From G963665925 sp050596425 (GTDB lineage Bacteria; Bacillota; Clostridia; Peptostreptococcales; Acidaminobacteraceae), in assembly GCF_050596425.1 (NCBI RefSeq), contig NZ_CP192292.1, positions 434,001-498,000 on the forward strand: a DNA stretch of 64,000 nucleotides. The letters are read 5' to 3'. Position numbers and translations under genes: made by a program. Below are positions 54,346-63,327 of this stretch, piece by piece. The notes beneath the pieces were generated by a model. It saw nothing but the letters and a program-made list of their open reading frames with translations. It was not told where the DNA came from and made no database searches. The first letter of the stretch is position 1. Each line of letters starts with the position of its first letter.

Positions 54346-54801
54346 TTATAGGGGTCTTATATCCTTGATTCTATACAATGCATAGCTGGCGCCTAAGCCA
54401 GGCAACAGAATAGACAAGATCATGTATTTTTTAGCTTTTGTAGGAGCATAGAGCTTGAATAAACCATAAAAACTATAAAAAACAAGGACAGAAAAAGCCA
54501 AAGATGCAATGGTTCCAATAAGAGCCACCTGATTAACTACCAGATATAGTATGAAAGCACCTGGTAAGATAAGTTCAGCATTTTCATATACCTTGTCTCG
54601 AATAGAGATGGTTTTTATAAGTTTGCCCAAGATAAAAAAGTTGCCGGCAGGTATCCAAGCCAACCAAGCATTTTCAATGTTTTTCTTCTGTGCCATTTTC
54701 ATAAGTGATAAAGAACTTATAACAAAGCTTATAATACCTATCACGCAAATCACCAGTGCAATGAATACGATGCCAGGTTCAAGATAGTATAAAAAATCCA
54801 T
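54346..54801 (-). CDS. Small integral membrane protein of unknown function
   Basis: 151 residues, about four helices (9-32, 62-75 weak, 90-130 in two, 135-150), with NIENAWLAWIPAGNFFILG reminiscent of small bacterial membrane proteins that carry a WIP-N motif. AAGGAGG precedes the ATG 54801; the upstream reading adds no site. I do not assign a family. Confidence 0.7.
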   Translation of the reverse strand: MDFLYYLEPGIVFIALVICVIGIISFVISSLSLMKMAQKKNIENAWLAWIPAGNFFILGKLIKTISIRDKVYENAELILPGAFILYLVVNQVALIGTIASLAFSVLVFYSFYGLFKLYAPTKAKKYMILSILLPGLGASYALYRIKDIRPL

Positions 54802-55052
54802 AATTTTCCTCCTTTCTTCGAATAGAATAATACATTTGGAATAAAATGTCAATTGCTGGATGATGAAAGATGTGCTAAAAATGTGAGTTGAAAATTGAGG
54901 GGAAATTATAATGCATATGCTTGAAAACCAGTTTTTCGAATAAAATATTCAAAAAAACATACATTTACAAGGCTAAAACGAATTTTACAAGGCAAAAACA
55001 CCCATCAATTGTGAATATTCCTTGAACAATAGGCCGAATTTACGACTTAGGC
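54802..55052. other. Divergent upstream region of lon with 20-bp-spaced direct repeats
   Basis: No gene. TTTACAAGGCTAAAAC at 54964-54979 and TTTACAAGGCAAAAAC at 54984-54999 differ by one base and are offset by 20 bp, about two helical turns, about 55-90 bases before the lon -35. Confidence 0.55.
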
Positions 55053-55081
55053 TTGCGAATCTCCCAGTAAGTAAGTATAAT
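55053..55081 (+). promoter_or_regulatory. Sigma-A promoter of lon
   Basis: TTGCGA (55053-55058), 17-base spacer, TATAAT (55076-55081). This gives a leader of about 145 bases with several TTAGCT repeats before lon. Confidence 0.8.
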
Positions 55082-55231
55082 TTAGCTAGTTTCAATAGAT
55101 TTTAAGCTAAAATAAGTGTATATAAAATAAAATTTAGCTTGAAAGAGACAAGTTTGAGTATGAATAGAGTAACGATATAAAGACCGCAATAATGAATTAT
55201 AGAGATTTGCGGCAACAAAGGAGATGAGAAC

Positions 55232-57601
55232 ATGGGTCAAGAAATTAAGAAATATGTCGAAATGCCCCTGATTCCTCTAAGAGGTCTATCTATTTTTCCA
55301 TATATGGTATTACATTTTGATGTTGGAAGAGATCGTTCCATCAAGGCGCTAGAAGAGGCCATGATTAAAGATCAAAAGATTTTTCTAACAACACAAATGG
55401 ACATTGATGTTGACCTTCCTGAGGAAGGTGACTTCTATGAAATCGGAACCATTTGTAAAATCAAGCAAATGCTTAAGCTCCCAGGAGACGCTATTCGCGT
55501 TCTTGTGGAAGGTCTAAGCCGTGCTAAAATTGCAGAAGTCCTTCACGATGAGCCTTATTTTAAAGCATCAATCCAGGTGTTTGATGAAGAGGATGTTAAA
55601 GACAAGGAAACAGAAGCACTTATGCGTGCATGCGTGAATGCCTTTGAACGGTATATCTCAGTGAGCAACCGTGTTTCGCCTGACGTTATGGTTTCTGTGC
55701 CTACAATTGAACAGCCAGGACGTTTTGCCGATACGATGGCGTCTCATATGGTTCTGAAAACAGATCAAAAACAGCAAATTATTGAAGCTGTGACTGCAAA
55801 AGAGCGTCTTGAAGTCATTTATGAAATGCTTCTGAGTGAGATTGAAATCCTTGAAGTGGAAAAGGACATTAATGACAAGGTCCGCAGTCAAATCAACCAG
55901 CTTCAAAAGGAATACTATCTGCGTGAGCAACTTAAGGTTATTCGTGAAGAACTGGGTGAAGACCACTCTGGTGATTCAGAAGTCGATGAGATGCGTAAGG
56001 CTCTAAAAAAACTGAAGACGTCTAAAAAGGTCAAGGAGAAGATTGAAAAAGAAATTGATCGTCTTTCCAAGATGTCGCCGTCTTCTGCAGAATCAAATGT
56101 TATTAGAACTTACGTCAATACAATTTTAGAACTGCCTTGGAATAAGCAAACAAAAGACACCCTTGATCTGACTAAGGCAAGAAAAATTCTTGATGAAGAT
56201 CATCACGGTCTGAAAACGGTTAAGGAGCGTGTGCTTGAGTATTTGGCTATTCGTGAGCTGACTCAAAGCATGAAGGGTCCTATTATTTGTCTGGTGGGAC
56301 CTCCGGGTGTTGGTAAGACTTCCATTGCAAAATCCATTGCCCGTTCACTCAATAGAAAGTTTACGCGTATGTCCCTAGGTGGCGTTCGTGATGAAGCTGA
56401 AATTAGAGGGCATAGAAGAACATATATCGGTGCCATTCCAGGTCGCATTATTACGGGTATAAAGGAATCGGGCACGAAAAATCCTGTTTTCCTATTTGAT
56501 GAAATAGACAAGCTTGCAAGTGACTTTAGAGGTGATCCTGCGTCAGCCCTTCTTGAAGTGCTTGATCCAGAGCAAAATAAAGACTTCAAAGACCATTATC
56601 TAGATGTTCCTTTTGATCTTTCAAAGGTTTTATTTGTGACGACTGCAAATAGCCTCAATACGATTCCAAGACCTCTGCTTGACCGTATGGAAGTCATTAG
56701 AATCAGTGGGTATACAGAAGAGGAAAAGCTGCAAATTGCCAAGCAGTACCTTGTTCCAAAGCAGCTTAAGGAACATGGGTTAACAGATGACAATCTCCAG
56801 CTTTCTGAAAAGACTCTCAGAGCCATTATCAATAATTACACGAGGGAGTCTGGTGTGCGTGAACTGGAAAGACAGATTGCTTCTGTTTGCCGTAAGGCCG
56901 CAACGCGAATTGTAGAAGAAAAAGTCAGCACGGTGCGCTTTAACACATCAAACTTGAATAAGGCTCTAGGTATTCCTAAATATCGTCATGATATTATTGG
57001 AGAAGAAGACCAGGTGGGCATTGTAACAGGCCTTGCGTGGACGGCTGTTGGTGGCGAAACACTCTCCATTGAAGTCACACCTATGAAGGGCAAGGGACAA
57101 CTGGTTTTAACAGGCCAGATGGGCGATGTTATGAAAGAGTCAGCACGTGCAGGCATCAGTTATATTCGTTCAATATCTGAGAAATTTGAAATGCCAGAGG
57201 ATTTCCATGAAAAGATGGATATCCATATTCATATTCCAGAGGGCGCCATTCCAAAGGATGGACCGTCAGCGGGTATCACTATGGCAACGGCAGTGCTTTC
57301 AGCCTTGACTGAAATCCCGGTCAACCGAGAAGTGGCTATGACAGGGGAAATCACGTTAAGAGGTCGTGTTCTTCCAATTGGTGGACTTAAGGAAAAATCA
57401 CTTGCTGCAAAACGCGCCGGCATAAAAAAGGTGCTGTTCCCTCACGATAATATTAAAGATTTAGAAGAAATTGATGATAAAGTGAAAAAAGCGATAGAAT
57501 TTATTCCAGTTAAGAACATGGATGAAGTTCTGGAGCATGCTCTTGTAAAACCTAAAAAGACGACGCGTCGCAAAAAGGCAACCAAGAAGGAAGTAAAATA
57601 A
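55232..57601 (+). CDS. lon: ATP-dependent protease La (Lon)
   Basis: 789 residues. N-terminal substrate-binding domain, Walker A GPPGVGKT (356-363), Walker B PVFLFDEIDKL, and the protease domain with the Ser679/Lys722 dyad in KDGPSAGIT and GGLKEKSLAAKRAG. The C-terminal tail is basic (KPKKTTRRKKATKKEVK). GGAGATGAGAAC precedes the ATG. The stop overlaps engB by one base. Confidence 0.97.
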   Translation: MGQEIKKYVEMPLIPLRGLSIFPYMVLHFDVGRDRSIKALEEAMIKDQKIFLTTQMDIDVDLPEEGDFYEIGTICKIKQMLKLPGDAIRVLVEGLSRAKIAEVLHDEPYFKASIQVFDEEDVKDKETEALMRACVNAFERYISVSNRVSPDVMVSVPTIEQPGRFADTMASHMVLKTDQKQQIIEAVTAKERLEVIYEMLLSEIEILEVEKDINDKVRSQINQLQKEYYLREQLKVIREELGEDHSGDSEVDEMRKALKKLKTSKKVKEKIEKEIDRLSKMSPSSAESNVIRTYVNTILELPWNKQTKDTLDLTKARKILDEDHHGLKTVKERVLEYLAIRELTQSMKGPIICLVGPPGVGKTSIAKSIARSLNRKFTRMSLGGVRDEAEIRGHRRTYIGAIPGRIITGIKESGTKNPVFLFDEIDKLASDFRGDPASALLEVLDPEQNKDFKDHYLDVPFDLSKVLFVTTANSLNTIPRPLLDRMEVIRISGYTEEEKLQIAKQYLVPKQLKEHGLTDDNLQLSEKTLRAIINNYTRESGVRELERQIASVCRKAATRIVEEKVSTVRFNTSNLNKALGIPKYRHDIIGEEDQVGIVTGLAWTAVGGETLSIEVTPMKGKGQLVLTGQMGDVMKESARAGISYIRSISEKFEMPEDFHEKMDIHIHIPEGAIPKDGPSAGITMATAVLSALTEIPVNREVAMTGEITLRGRVLPIGGLKEKSLAAKRAGIKKVLFPHDNIKDLEEIDDKVKKAIEFIPVKNMDEVLEHALVKPKKTTRRKKATKKEVK

Positions 57602-58227
57602 TGAAGATTAGTGAAAGTAAGTTTATAATCAGTGCGGTTAATCCATCACAGTATCCAGAAGATGAGCTGCCTGAGATCGCTATGGCTGGTCGTTCGAATG
57701 TGGGTAAATCATCTTTGATCAACATGTTGATCAACAGAAAAAACTTGGCTCGAACAAGCTCCACACCAGGCAAGACTCAGACAATCAACTTCTATGACAT
57801 TGACAGCAAGTTTAGATTTGTTGACCTTCCGGGATATGGGTATGCCAAGGTTTCTAAGACACAAAAGGCGGCTTGGGCAAAGGTTATGGAAACATACCTA
57901 AACAATAGAAAGACCCTTCTGGAAGTCATCCAGTTGGTTGATTTACGTCATAAGCCGACAGAGCAGGATGTTCAGATGTATCAGTGGATTCTTAAATGTG
58001 GCTTTAATGGGATCGTCATAGCAACAAAGCATGACAAGGTTAAGGCCAGTCAACTTGAAAAACAAAAGAATTTGATTCGAAAAACACTGGGTATGCCTGA
58101 TAATATGCCTGTCTATACGGCTTCTGCAACAAATCGCTATGGAAAGTATGAAATATGGGACATGTTTAACCATTTGTTTGAACTCAATGGTTACGATGTT
58201 CATGTGGAACGACAGACTGAAAAGTAA
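57601..58227 (+). CDS. engB: Ribosome biogenesis GTPase EngB (YsxC)
   Basis: 208 residues. G1 GRSNVGKSSLINMLI, G2 TSSTPGKTQ, G3 DLPGYGYAKV, G4 TKHDKVK and G5-like TASATN. It assists large-subunit assembly. Translationally coupled to lon by a shared A in TAATG. Confidence 0.96.
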   Translation: MKISESKFIISAVNPSQYPEDELPEIAMAGRSNVGKSSLINMLINRKNLARTSSTPGKTQTINFYDIDSKFRFVDLPGYGYAKVSKTQKAAWAKVMETYLNNRKTLLEVIQLVDLRHKPTEQDVQMYQWILKCGFNGIVIATKHDKVKASQLEKQKNLIRKTLGMPDNMPVYTASATNRYGKYEIWDMFNHLFELNGYDVHVERQTEK

Positions 58228-58235
58228 ATCTTAAG

Positions 58236-58274
58236 GCACCTAGAACATTTAAAAAATGTTCTAGGTGCTTTTTT
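58236..58274 (+). terminator. Terminator of lon-engB
   Basis: GCACCTAGAACATTT / AAATGTTCTAGGTGC, 15-bp perfect arms with a 3-base loop, then T6. Confidence 0.95.
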
Positions 58275-58400
58275 ATATAAGTGAAGATGAACTTGTTTGA
58301 TATGATGGTCACGAGCTTGGGATTTTCTGTATTAAAAAATGTACAGAGCATGATATAATGGGACTGTTGAGAGTCATAAACCCAAGTTAAGGGGGCGAAA

Positions 58401-59528
58401 ATGATTTCGAATCGCTTTTTTCACAATAAAGTCATTATAGGTTTAATCGTGATGACGGTGGTCCTGTTTTTGGTATTTGATGTGGCCACACAGTTTCTTA
58501 TCCGCGCTGAATTTGATGAGAGGGTAAGAGACAGCGTGGCATTTCAGGCCATGGAAACCAATGAGGTTTTAAAGGATCTTGAAGAGGGGCTGTCATTAAT
58601 TGATAAAAGCATGTCTTTTAATATGAACAATGCATTAAAAGGGCATGTTGATATTGTCATGTCTATTATTGAAGACAGGCAAAAGAACATGGCGAAAAAT
58701 ACTCAAAATGCCCAAAATTCCCTTGAAGATCAAGAGTCTATCATGATCGGACAAAGGGAAATTTTAAAGAACATTGAGGCTTTTAGGGAAAATATGGATG
58801 GCACAATGGCTGTGTATAGTCTCGATAAGGGGATGCTTCTCTATCCGAGTGGAGAGAGTGGGCGGATTAATCTCTACTTTAATTCTCAAAATAAGGACAT
58901 ATTGAAAAGCGCTGTGTCAAAGGGCAGTCTATTTGGAACCATTAAGACGACAGATATTTTACGTGGTGAGTCAATACTAAGCGGATATTTTGCATATGAA
59001 CCCACCTGGAAATGGCTTATTTTTGCCGTTAAGGAAGGCGAACGCGCTGAAACGTACAGAGCGTATGGTGAAGACATTACCATTCGAAGTGGCCTGAGTG
59101 GTGCGATTGCTTATGATATTGTTGAGTCTGCATTTGTTCTTAATCCATATTACTTTTATGAATTTGGTGTGGAAAAGGACCTCATTGGACGAAAAGTATC
59201 TAAAATAGACCTAAAAACCAACAAGGACTTAAGTGAGCTATACAGTGAAAATAAGGACGGCTTTGTTGAGTACGCCATATTGAATGAGGCCACTGGTCAG
59301 GCAGAAGAAAAGCTGGCCTATATACTTCAGTCTAGTGATGAGAAGCATATCATTGTGGTTGAGGCTGATGTTGAAAAATACAATGAAGTCACATCTGAGA
59401 TTATACTAAAACTCAGATTAATGGCTGTGACAGCCTTCTTGGTATCGCTCCTTATATTGGTTCTGCTTTATCAAAATTTTGTGATACTCATTGATCCCAT
59501 TGCTGAGCAGCAAGGAGGTCGATCATAA
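58401..59528 (+). CDS. Cache-like membrane sensor without output domain (first of a pair)
   Basis: 375 residues. One helix near 13-30, an extracytoplasmic region (31-338) with Cache-like strands (MAVYSLDKGMLLYPSGES, EPTWKWLIFAVKEGE), a second helix (about 340-362), and a cytoplasmic tail of only some 12 residues. Chemoreceptors and kinases have this sensing half, but no signalling domain follows. The next gene, of the same layout, starts 1 base after the stop, so the two may form a complex. Confidence 0.7.
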   Translation: MISNRFFHNKVIIGLIVMTVVLFLVFDVATQFLIRAEFDERVRDSVAFQAMETNEVLKDLEEGLSLIDKSMSFNMNNALKGHVDIVMSIIEDRQKNMAKNTQNAQNSLEDQESIMIGQREILKNIEAFRENMDGTMAVYSLDKGMLLYPSGESGRINLYFNSQNKDILKSAVSKGSLFGTIKTTDILRGESILSGYFAYEPTWKWLIFAVKEGERAETYRAYGEDITIRSGLSGAIAYDIVESAFVLNPYYFYEFGVEKDLIGRKVSKIDLKTNKDLSELYSENKDGFVEYAILNEATGQAEEKLAYILQSSDEKHIIVVEADVEKYNEVTSEIILKLRLMAVTAFLVSLLILVLLYQNFVILIDPIAEQQGGRS

Positions 59529-59529
59529 T

Positions 59530-60540
59530 ATGAAAAAACAGATAAGAAATATTGCCAATGCCTATGTGCTTGTGGTTGTTCTCATGGTCATTCTACTCTT
59601 GTTCATTGCAATTAGAATGGTGGATGTTTATTATAGTGACAAGGCTGGTCAAATACTGGAAGCGAGAGCCTTGGAGCTTGAAAACCTATATGAAAACTAC
59701 TCAGGTGCAGGAGAGGTTTTACAAAAGCTAAGTGATGACTATGTCAACAAAGACATTGTAACGCGCATGGATGGGATTGTTGACATTCTTCATACATCAA
59801 ACCCTGGCTATCTTGAGGCACTAAGTGTTGAAGATGAAGTCATGAAAAACTTGGAGGGGCAAAAGGTATTTATGGTACCGACAGAGCGTTTTGCCAAGTT
59901 TATGGAGTCTTATTATGGAAAAAATCTTGAACTATTAACAGACTCTGTTCAGTATTTTGATCACTTTGAAAAGCAGGACCACTGGCGTGTGGCGACAAAA
60001 TACTGCGAGGACCATGATATTGTCATTGTGGCTTCAGAAAATATTTCGCAGTCAGATGTTATGCATCAGCAGTTTGAAGATAGTATTGAAGCTAGAATCG
60101 AAGAACATATTAGGCGACAACCTATGGGGGTTAGCCTCATGGTTATTGGAAGCGATCGTTCAATTATATATAGCTCTGAGGGCTTAAATCGATTTGAGTC
60201 GGTGGAAGTCTTAGATATGCGAACAGGGAAGAATGTGTTTGAACTTGCCAGTGAAAAAGACTCAGGGCATTTTGAGTATCAAATAAAAACACCAAGTGGT
60301 TATAAGGAGTATTATGCCTTTGCGCGGACCAGTCCCTCTTATGGGGCCTATTTGATTTTAAGCTTACAGAAGAAAAACCTTTCGGCTCACTTTGGCAAGG
60401 GGACGGGTATATTTTTAAAAACAGTGTCAATTCTTCTTGCTCTCATTTGTATATGGACCATTTTCCGATTTAGAAGTGTCTTCAAAGATGTTCCTGATTC
60501 TAAAGACAAGAATCAAAGTGAAAGAGGCTCTTATTTTTAA
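59530..60540 (+). CDS. Cache-like membrane sensor without output domain (second of a pair)
   Basis: 336 residues from ATG 59530 (AAGGAGGTC upstream, inside the preceding gene). Helix 11-30, extracytoplasmic domain with VSLMVIGSDRSIIYSSEG and YYAFARTSPSYGAYLIL, helix about 300-317, and a 19-residue basic/acidic tail. It has no signalling domain. Sequence differs from its upstream partner, but the topology is the same. Confidence 0.68.
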   Translation: MKKQIRNIANAYVLVVVLMVILLLFIAIRMVDVYYSDKAGQILEARALELENLYENYSGAGEVLQKLSDDYVNKDIVTRMDGIVDILHTSNPGYLEALSVEDEVMKNLEGQKVFMVPTERFAKFMESYYGKNLELLTDSVQYFDHFEKQDHWRVATKYCEDHDIVIVASENISQSDVMHQQFEDSIEARIEEHIRRQPMGVSLMVIGSDRSIIYSSEGLNRFESVEVLDMRTGKNVFELASEKDSGHFEYQIKTPSGYKEYYAFARTSPSYGAYLILSLQKKNLSAHFGKGTGIFLKTVSILLALICIWTIFRFRSVFKDVPDSKDKNQSERGSYF

Positions 60541-60656
60541 TAGGGTCTAGTGGAAGTTTTGCAAATGTTTTTATTCAAAATTGGTCTAGACAATGATATT
60601 CTATTATAGTGGTATGGGAGTACAAACTCCTTTTATATACTTTAGGAGGTATGAAA

Positions 60657-61178
60657 ATGGCTAAAAAACCAGTGGTTACGATTAAAATGTCAACGGGTCA
60701 AGTCATCAAAGCAGAACTTTACCCGGAAATTGCACCAAATACAGTGAATAATTTCATCTCACTCATTCAAAAAGGATACTACGATGGACTCATATTCCAC
60801 CGTGTTATTCGCGGATTCATGATTCAAGGGGGTTGCCCAGACGGAACAGGTATGGGTGGTCCAGGGTATGGTATCAAGGGTGAGTTCAAAATTAATGGAT
60901 TCACAAATGACCTAGATCATACAGCAGGCGTTTTATCAATGGCTAGAAGCCAACATCCAGATTCAGCAGGATCGCAGTTCTTCATTATGCACCAGCATTC
61001 TCCGCACCTAAATGGGTCTTATGCGGCATTTGGTAAGGTGATTGAAGGTCTTGATGTTGTTGATGAAATCGCAAACCAGTACACGGATCATTTTGATCGT
61101 CCATCGGAAGAGCAAAAGATGGAAACTGTAACTGTTGAAACGTTCGGTGAAGAGTACCCAGAACCAGAAACAGTTTAA
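60657..61178 (+). CDS. Peptidyl-prolyl cis-trans isomerase, cyclophilin type
   Basis: 173 residues. FHRVIRGFMIQGGCPDGTG, GVLSMARSQHPDSAGSQFF and NGSYAAFGKVIEG are the standard active-site segments. No signal peptide, so cytoplasmic. ATG 60657 lies 7 bases after GGAGG; ATG 60651 would be too close. Confidence 0.94.
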   Translation: MAKKPVVTIKMSTGQVIKAELYPEIAPNTVNNFISLIQKGYYDGLIFHRVIRGFMIQGGCPDGTGMGGPGYGIKGEFKINGFTNDLDHTAGVLSMARSQHPDSAGSQFFIMHQHSPHLNGSYAAFGKVIEGLDVVDEIANQYTDHFDRPSEEQKMETVTVETFGEEYPEPETV

Positions 61179-61193
61179 TAACTAAGAATACTC

Positions 61194-61234
61194 AACAGGG
61201 CTTATATGGTAGAGAACCAAATAAGCCCTGTTTT
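61194..61234 (+). terminator. Terminator between the cyclophilin and GGDEF genes
   Basis: AACAGGGCTTAT / ATAAGCCCTGTT, 12-bp arms, then TTTT. It ends directly next to the ribosome binding site GGAGGA (61235-61240) of the next gene. Confidence 0.85.
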
Positions 61235-61246
61235 GGAGGAAAAAAC

Positions 61247-63181
61247 ATGCGAAGTAAGCTTAGAGTAGACAATTTTGCGGGTATTGTCATGGTCATTATT
61301 TTGAGCATGATTGCACTGGAATTCCTGTTTATATTCAGCGTTGTTCAGAACAGTTTTGAGCAGCAGCAAAAACAGGAGTTATCAAGGTATGTGTCCTTTA
61401 TAAGCCAGTCATTAGATGAGTCAATGGCTGTGACCAAGGACTATGATGCCCTTCAAAATGCAAATTTATATGAAAAGGCAAAAAATGCCCGAAATGACCT
61501 AGAAGGTCTTGCGGCCATTGACATAACCAGTGAACACCTTGAAGAGGTCAAGAAAAAGCATGGCTTCACCAATGTGGCTATTTTTGTGCCTTCAGATGGT
61601 GATGTCATCATTTTAAATTCTACCAATGAAGATGAAATAGGTATGTCAACTAAAAAATGGTCATACTGGCACGATGCCTTTCAACAGCTTTTAAACAATG
61701 AGACAGTCGATGTGGGACGAGGTCAGTATTTCCAAGATTTCTGGGTTGGACCGAAGACCAAGTCTCATACTCTGAAGGGCTTTTATAAGTTTGGATACAT
61801 TCATAATCCAAAAGAGAAATATATAATCAATGTCTATGTTCAAAGTGATGAAATGATCGCAGACAGAGCAGCAGGCAGTGTCAACAAGACCCTTGACGAT
61901 ATTAGAGACAATATTGATTATGTTGACCATATTGGTATTGTAAAAGCCGATATATTAAAGGCTTATAGGAACACTGAGTATGAAGGGTCTAACAAAGAGC
62001 CCCTCATATTATACGGCGATATAAAAAATACGGGTTTTACAAAGATAGATTATGATGTCGATGACTTGATGGCATCTGGGGAAATGCTATTTGAAGACCT
62101 AGACCGAAACAATCAAAGACTGGTCCTGAAAAAACTCAATGAAAATGAGATGTTGGTTATTATAATCAATAACCTGAAAATGGATGAACTCCTACAAAAG
62201 TTCATGCTCATAACCATTGCCCTTACAGTTGTGGCCAGTGCGGCTATCCTCGTTGTAAACTTCTGGATGATTCGTAAGTACGGCGCTTTGCTCGATGTTC
62301 AAAGAGACAGACTCGACCTAGCTAAATCCTTTAAGAAAACGATTCAGAGTATGCCTTCAATGATTTTCCACTGTAAAAAGAATGAGTATGGTGACATCGT
62401 TCTGACCTATAATGATGGTATGGCATTTACTGCAGATGAAGTTGTGCTCACGGATTCTGACCATGTTAAGTTGGAAGCTATATATTCCAGTGATTTTGTA
62501 GATAAGGCCAAAAAACATCTTATAAAGGCTTTCAATAATGGAAAGAGCCGTTTTGAAGCTTCGCACAACGGACGAATCTTCGATGTTCTTGTGTCACCTG
62601 TTGTGGAATCCGGTGTGGATGCAGAGGGGCAAGTTATTGAGGTCATAGGATTTGGGACCGATATTTCTGAGAGACTTACACGTCAACGCTCGGCAGAATA
62701 TTTGGCCATGCATGACCAGCTCACACCCTTACCAAACAGGCGGGCTTTTGCAGAACGCATAGAGGAGCATATGGCAGCTGGCAAGGAAATGTTTATCGTA
62801 TACTTTGACCTCGATCAATTCAAAAAGGTCAATGATGCCTATGGTCACCAAGTTGGCGATGAAGTTCTTCAGCAGATTGCTGAACGCTTCAAGCTCTTCA
62901 CCAATGATGCCTTCAAGATTGCCAGAATGGGTGGAGATGAGTTTGTTGCATCATGCTATGACTTATCACAGGATGAAGTGGAAGTCTTGACACAGCGTAT
63001 TATCGACACCATATCAAAGCCGATTGAGCTTGATGATGTGACTTGTACCATTGGGGCAAGCGCAGGCATTAGTCATTATCCTCGCGACGGGAAGTCTACT
63101 GAAATTCTCATAGCCAAGGCGGATAAAGCCATGTATGAGAGCAAGGCTAAGGGGGGCAACTCCTACAAGGTTGCGGACTAG
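61247..63181 (+). CDS. Membrane diguanylate cyclase, Cache-PAS-GGDEF
   Basis: 644 residues. Helix 12-34, an extracytoplasmic Cache-like region (36-320), helix about 322-345, a PAS-like segment (365-475), then a GGDEF domain with HDQLTPLPNRRAFAE and intact active site MGGDEF. There is no RxxD inhibitory site five residues before it, so product inhibition may be absent. It makes c-di-GMP. No EAL domain. Confidence 0.92.
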   Translation: MRSKLRVDNFAGIVMVIILSMIALEFLFIFSVVQNSFEQQQKQELSRYVSFISQSLDESMAVTKDYDALQNANLYEKAKNARNDLEGLAAIDITSEHLEEVKKKHGFTNVAIFVPSDGDVIILNSTNEDEIGMSTKKWSYWHDAFQQLLNNETVDVGRGQYFQDFWVGPKTKSHTLKGFYKFGYIHNPKEKYIINVYVQSDEMIADRAAGSVNKTLDDIRDNIDYVDHIGIVKADILKAYRNTEYEGSNKEPLILYGDIKNTGFTKIDYDVDDLMASGEMLFEDLDRNNQRLVLKKLNENEMLVIIINNLKMDELLQKFMLITIALTVVASAAILVVNFWMIRKYGALLDVQRDRLDLAKSFKKTIQSMPSMIFHCKKNEYGDIVLTYNDGMAFTADEVVLTDSDHVKLEAIYSSDFVDKAKKHLIKAFNNGKSRFEASHNGRIFDVLVSPVVESGVDAEGQVIEVIGFGTDISERLTRQRSAEYLAMHDQLTPLPNRRAFAERIEEHMAAGKEMFIVYFDLDQFKKVNDAYGHQVGDEVLQQIAERFKLFTNDAFKIARMGGDEFVASCYDLSQDEVEVLTQRIIDTISKPIELDDVTCTIGASAGISHYPRDGKSTEILIAKADKAMYESKAKGGNSYKVAD

Positions 63182-63233
63182 GATAAAATTTAATCAATAT
63201 ACTTTATCATCTGGTGGAATCTAAAGACATAAT

Positions 63234-63260
63234 GGGGCTGCAAATCATGCAGCTCCTTTT
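63234..63260 (+). terminator. Terminator of the diguanylate cyclase gene
   Basis: GGGGCTGC-AAATCAT-GCAGCTCC-TTTT with one G-T pair, 52 bases after the stop. Confidence 0.8.
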
Positions 63261-63327
63261 CTGTATAAGGAAAAGTGCCATAAGCGGCCATTAATAGGAG
63301 AAAAAGGTATAGGGGGATGGATCTTCG

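Noticed and set aside
61194..61234. Riboswitch before the GGDEF gene
   Set aside because: The region is only a simple terminator hairpin directly followed by the ribosome binding site, with no c-di-GMP aptamer signature.
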